Made by a program: the position numbers and the translations under genes. From Halomonas sp. 328 (lineage in GTDB: Bacteria; Pseudomonadota; Gammaproteobacteria; Pseudomonadales; Halomonadaceae): a DNA stretch of 64,000 nt. How positions within the stretch are numbered: the first letter of the stretch is position 1; each line of letters opens with the position of its first letter. Location: the NCBI RefSeq assembly GCF_015645095.1, contig NZ_JADOTW010000007.1:1-64000 (forward strand). The letters run 5' to 3'. Of this stretch, positions 63,203 through 64,000 are shown piece after piece. The notes below the pieces were generated by a model. That model saw only the letters and a list, made by a program, of their open reading frames with translations. It searched no databases and had not been told where the DNA came from.

Positions 63203-64000
63203 ATGAGCAAGAAAGTCAAAGTGGCCATCATCGGTTCCGGCAACATCGGCACCGACCTGATGATCAAGATCCTGCGCCACGGCGAGTCCCTGGAGATGGG
63301 TGCCATGGTGGGCATCGACCCGGCCTCCGACGGCCTGGCCCGGGCCCGTCGTTTCGGTGTGCCCACCACCGCCGAGGGCATCGATGGCCTGCTGGCCATG
63401 GACAATATCGACGAGATCAAGATCGCCTTCGACGCCACCTCCGCCGGGGCCCACCAGCGCCACAACGCGCTGCTCCAGGCCCGCGGCATCAAGGTGGTCG
63501 ACCTGACCCCGGCGGCCATCGGCCCCTACGTGATCCCGCCCATCAACCTGGACGAGCACCTGGACGCCCCCAATATCAATATGGTCACCTGCGGTGGCCA
63601 GGCCACCATCCCCATGGTGGCGGCGGTTTCCCGGGTCACCCAGGTGCACTACGGCGAGATCGTGGCCTCCATTTCCAGCCAGTCCGCCGGCCCCGGCACC
63701 CGGGCCAATATCGATGAGTTCACCGAAACCACCTCCCAGGCCATCGAGACCTGCGGCGGGGCCGCCAAGGGCAAGGCGATCATCGTTCTCAACCCCGCCG
63801 AGCCGCCGCTGATCATGCGTGACAGCGTCTTCGTGCTCGCCGAGGAAGCCGACCGGGACGCCATCGAGGCCTCCATCGGCGCCATGGTCGAGGCGGTGCA
63901 GGCCTATGTGCCGGGCTATCGCCTCAAGCAGCGGGTGCAGTTCGAGTCGATTCCGGCCGAGCGCCCGGTCAACCTGCCGGGCCTGGGCCCGACCCACGGC
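63203..64000 (+). CDS. Acetaldehyde dehydrogenase (acylating), 3' end outside the window
   Basis: The first 266 residues of an acylating acetaldehyde dehydrogenase (DmpF/MhpF type), which turns acetaldehyde and CoA into acetyl-CoA and normally works with a 4-hydroxy-2-oxovalerate aldolase that channels acetaldehyde to it. [20 protein letters not shown] is the NAD-binding start, the catalytic Cys is in [19 protein letters not shown] near residue 130, and [20 protein letters not shown] follows. It starts after GAGGGGAG, 11 bp behind the hydratase gene. The aldolase gene is expected just beyond the window. Confidence 0.95.
   Translation, partial: MSKKVKVAIIGSGNIGTDLMIKILRHGESLEMGAMVGIDPASDGLARARRFGVPTTAEGIDGLLAMDNIDEIKIAFDATSAGAHQRHNALLQARGIKVVDLTPAAIGPYVIPPINLDEHLDAPNINMVTCGGQATIPMVAAVSRVTQVHYGEIVASISSQSAGPGTRANIDEFTETTSQAIETCGGAAKGKAIIVLNPAEPPLIMRDSVFVLAEEADRDAIEASIGAMVEAVQAYVPGYRLKQRVQFESIPAERPVNLPGLGPTHG

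Overview
The window is a GC-rich bacterial chromosome segment without ribosomal or transfer RNA genes. Gene content and protein character (kbl-tdh, fhs, DUF3581, DUF1289, NnrU, recCBD, SelO, VgrG with a DUF4123 chaperone) suggest a gammaproteobacterium, most likely Halomonas or a close relative of the Halomonadaceae. This is an inference from protein resemblance; no phylogenetic marker is present.

Layout. 1-6.8 kb: tail end of a type VI secretion vgrG cluster (VgrG, DUF4123 adaptor, a 1206-residue VasX-like membrane effector, a DUF6708-like membrane protein that may be its immunity or accessory partner, and the stub of a second copy of that gene). 6.9-12.7 kb: a MalT-like LuxR regulator, the threonine catabolic operon tdh-kbl and a divergent XRE-cupin regulator with paired operators. 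12.7-28.3 kb: housekeeping and transport genes (TRIC channel, DUF3581, fhs, universal stress protein, chromate transporter, aspartase, MFS, ZntB/CorA, NnrU, ArfB, DUF1499, an EAL protein beside a broken GGDEF remnant, NfsA).

28.3-41.7 kb is the accessory part and the most unusual. A MntA-HepT toxin-antitoxin pair, with hepT frameshifted, sits between exact 22-bp direct repeats that copy the 3' end of the neighbouring ygjV-like gene. A 3.2-kb module (DUF1835, AraC, LysE, small protein) sits between two 88-bp, about 90% identical repeats that copy the junction of a cytosine-deaminase-like gene and an NAD(P)-binding oxidoreductase gene. Two paralogous MFS exporters flank a TetR repressor. A low-GC islet (about 39.5-41.7 kb) has the structure of integron gene cassettes: a membrane-protein ORF ending in an attC-like site whose right end is interrupted by a 165-bp MITE, followed by a monooxygenase-fold gene and another membrane protein. 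No integrase is visible.

41.7-51.5 kb: recC-recB-recD on the minus strand. recB and recD each carry palindromic REP-like sequence in frame. 51.6-54.5 kb: a dehydrogenase and the alkylation-repair pair Ada/AlkA fusion plus Ogt. 54.6-56.2 kb: TRAP transporter DctP and DctQ without DctM. 56.2-60.8 kb: EamA exporter with a divergent LysR regulator, a long palindromic noncoding element, SelO and another LysR regulator. 60.9 kb to the end: start of a meta-cleavage lower pathway (semialdehyde dehydrogenase, 2-keto-4-pentenoate hydratase, acylating acetaldehyde dehydrogenase), which runs off the edge.

A recurring theme is direct duplication of gene ends at module borders (6.73, 13.5, 28.4/29.1 and 30.3/33.7 kb). 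It suggests modules were swapped in by recombination with related genomes, leaving the old junction as a scar. Start sites were chosen by ribosome binding site and family length. Family names come from recognition of the protein sequence, since no database search was possible.
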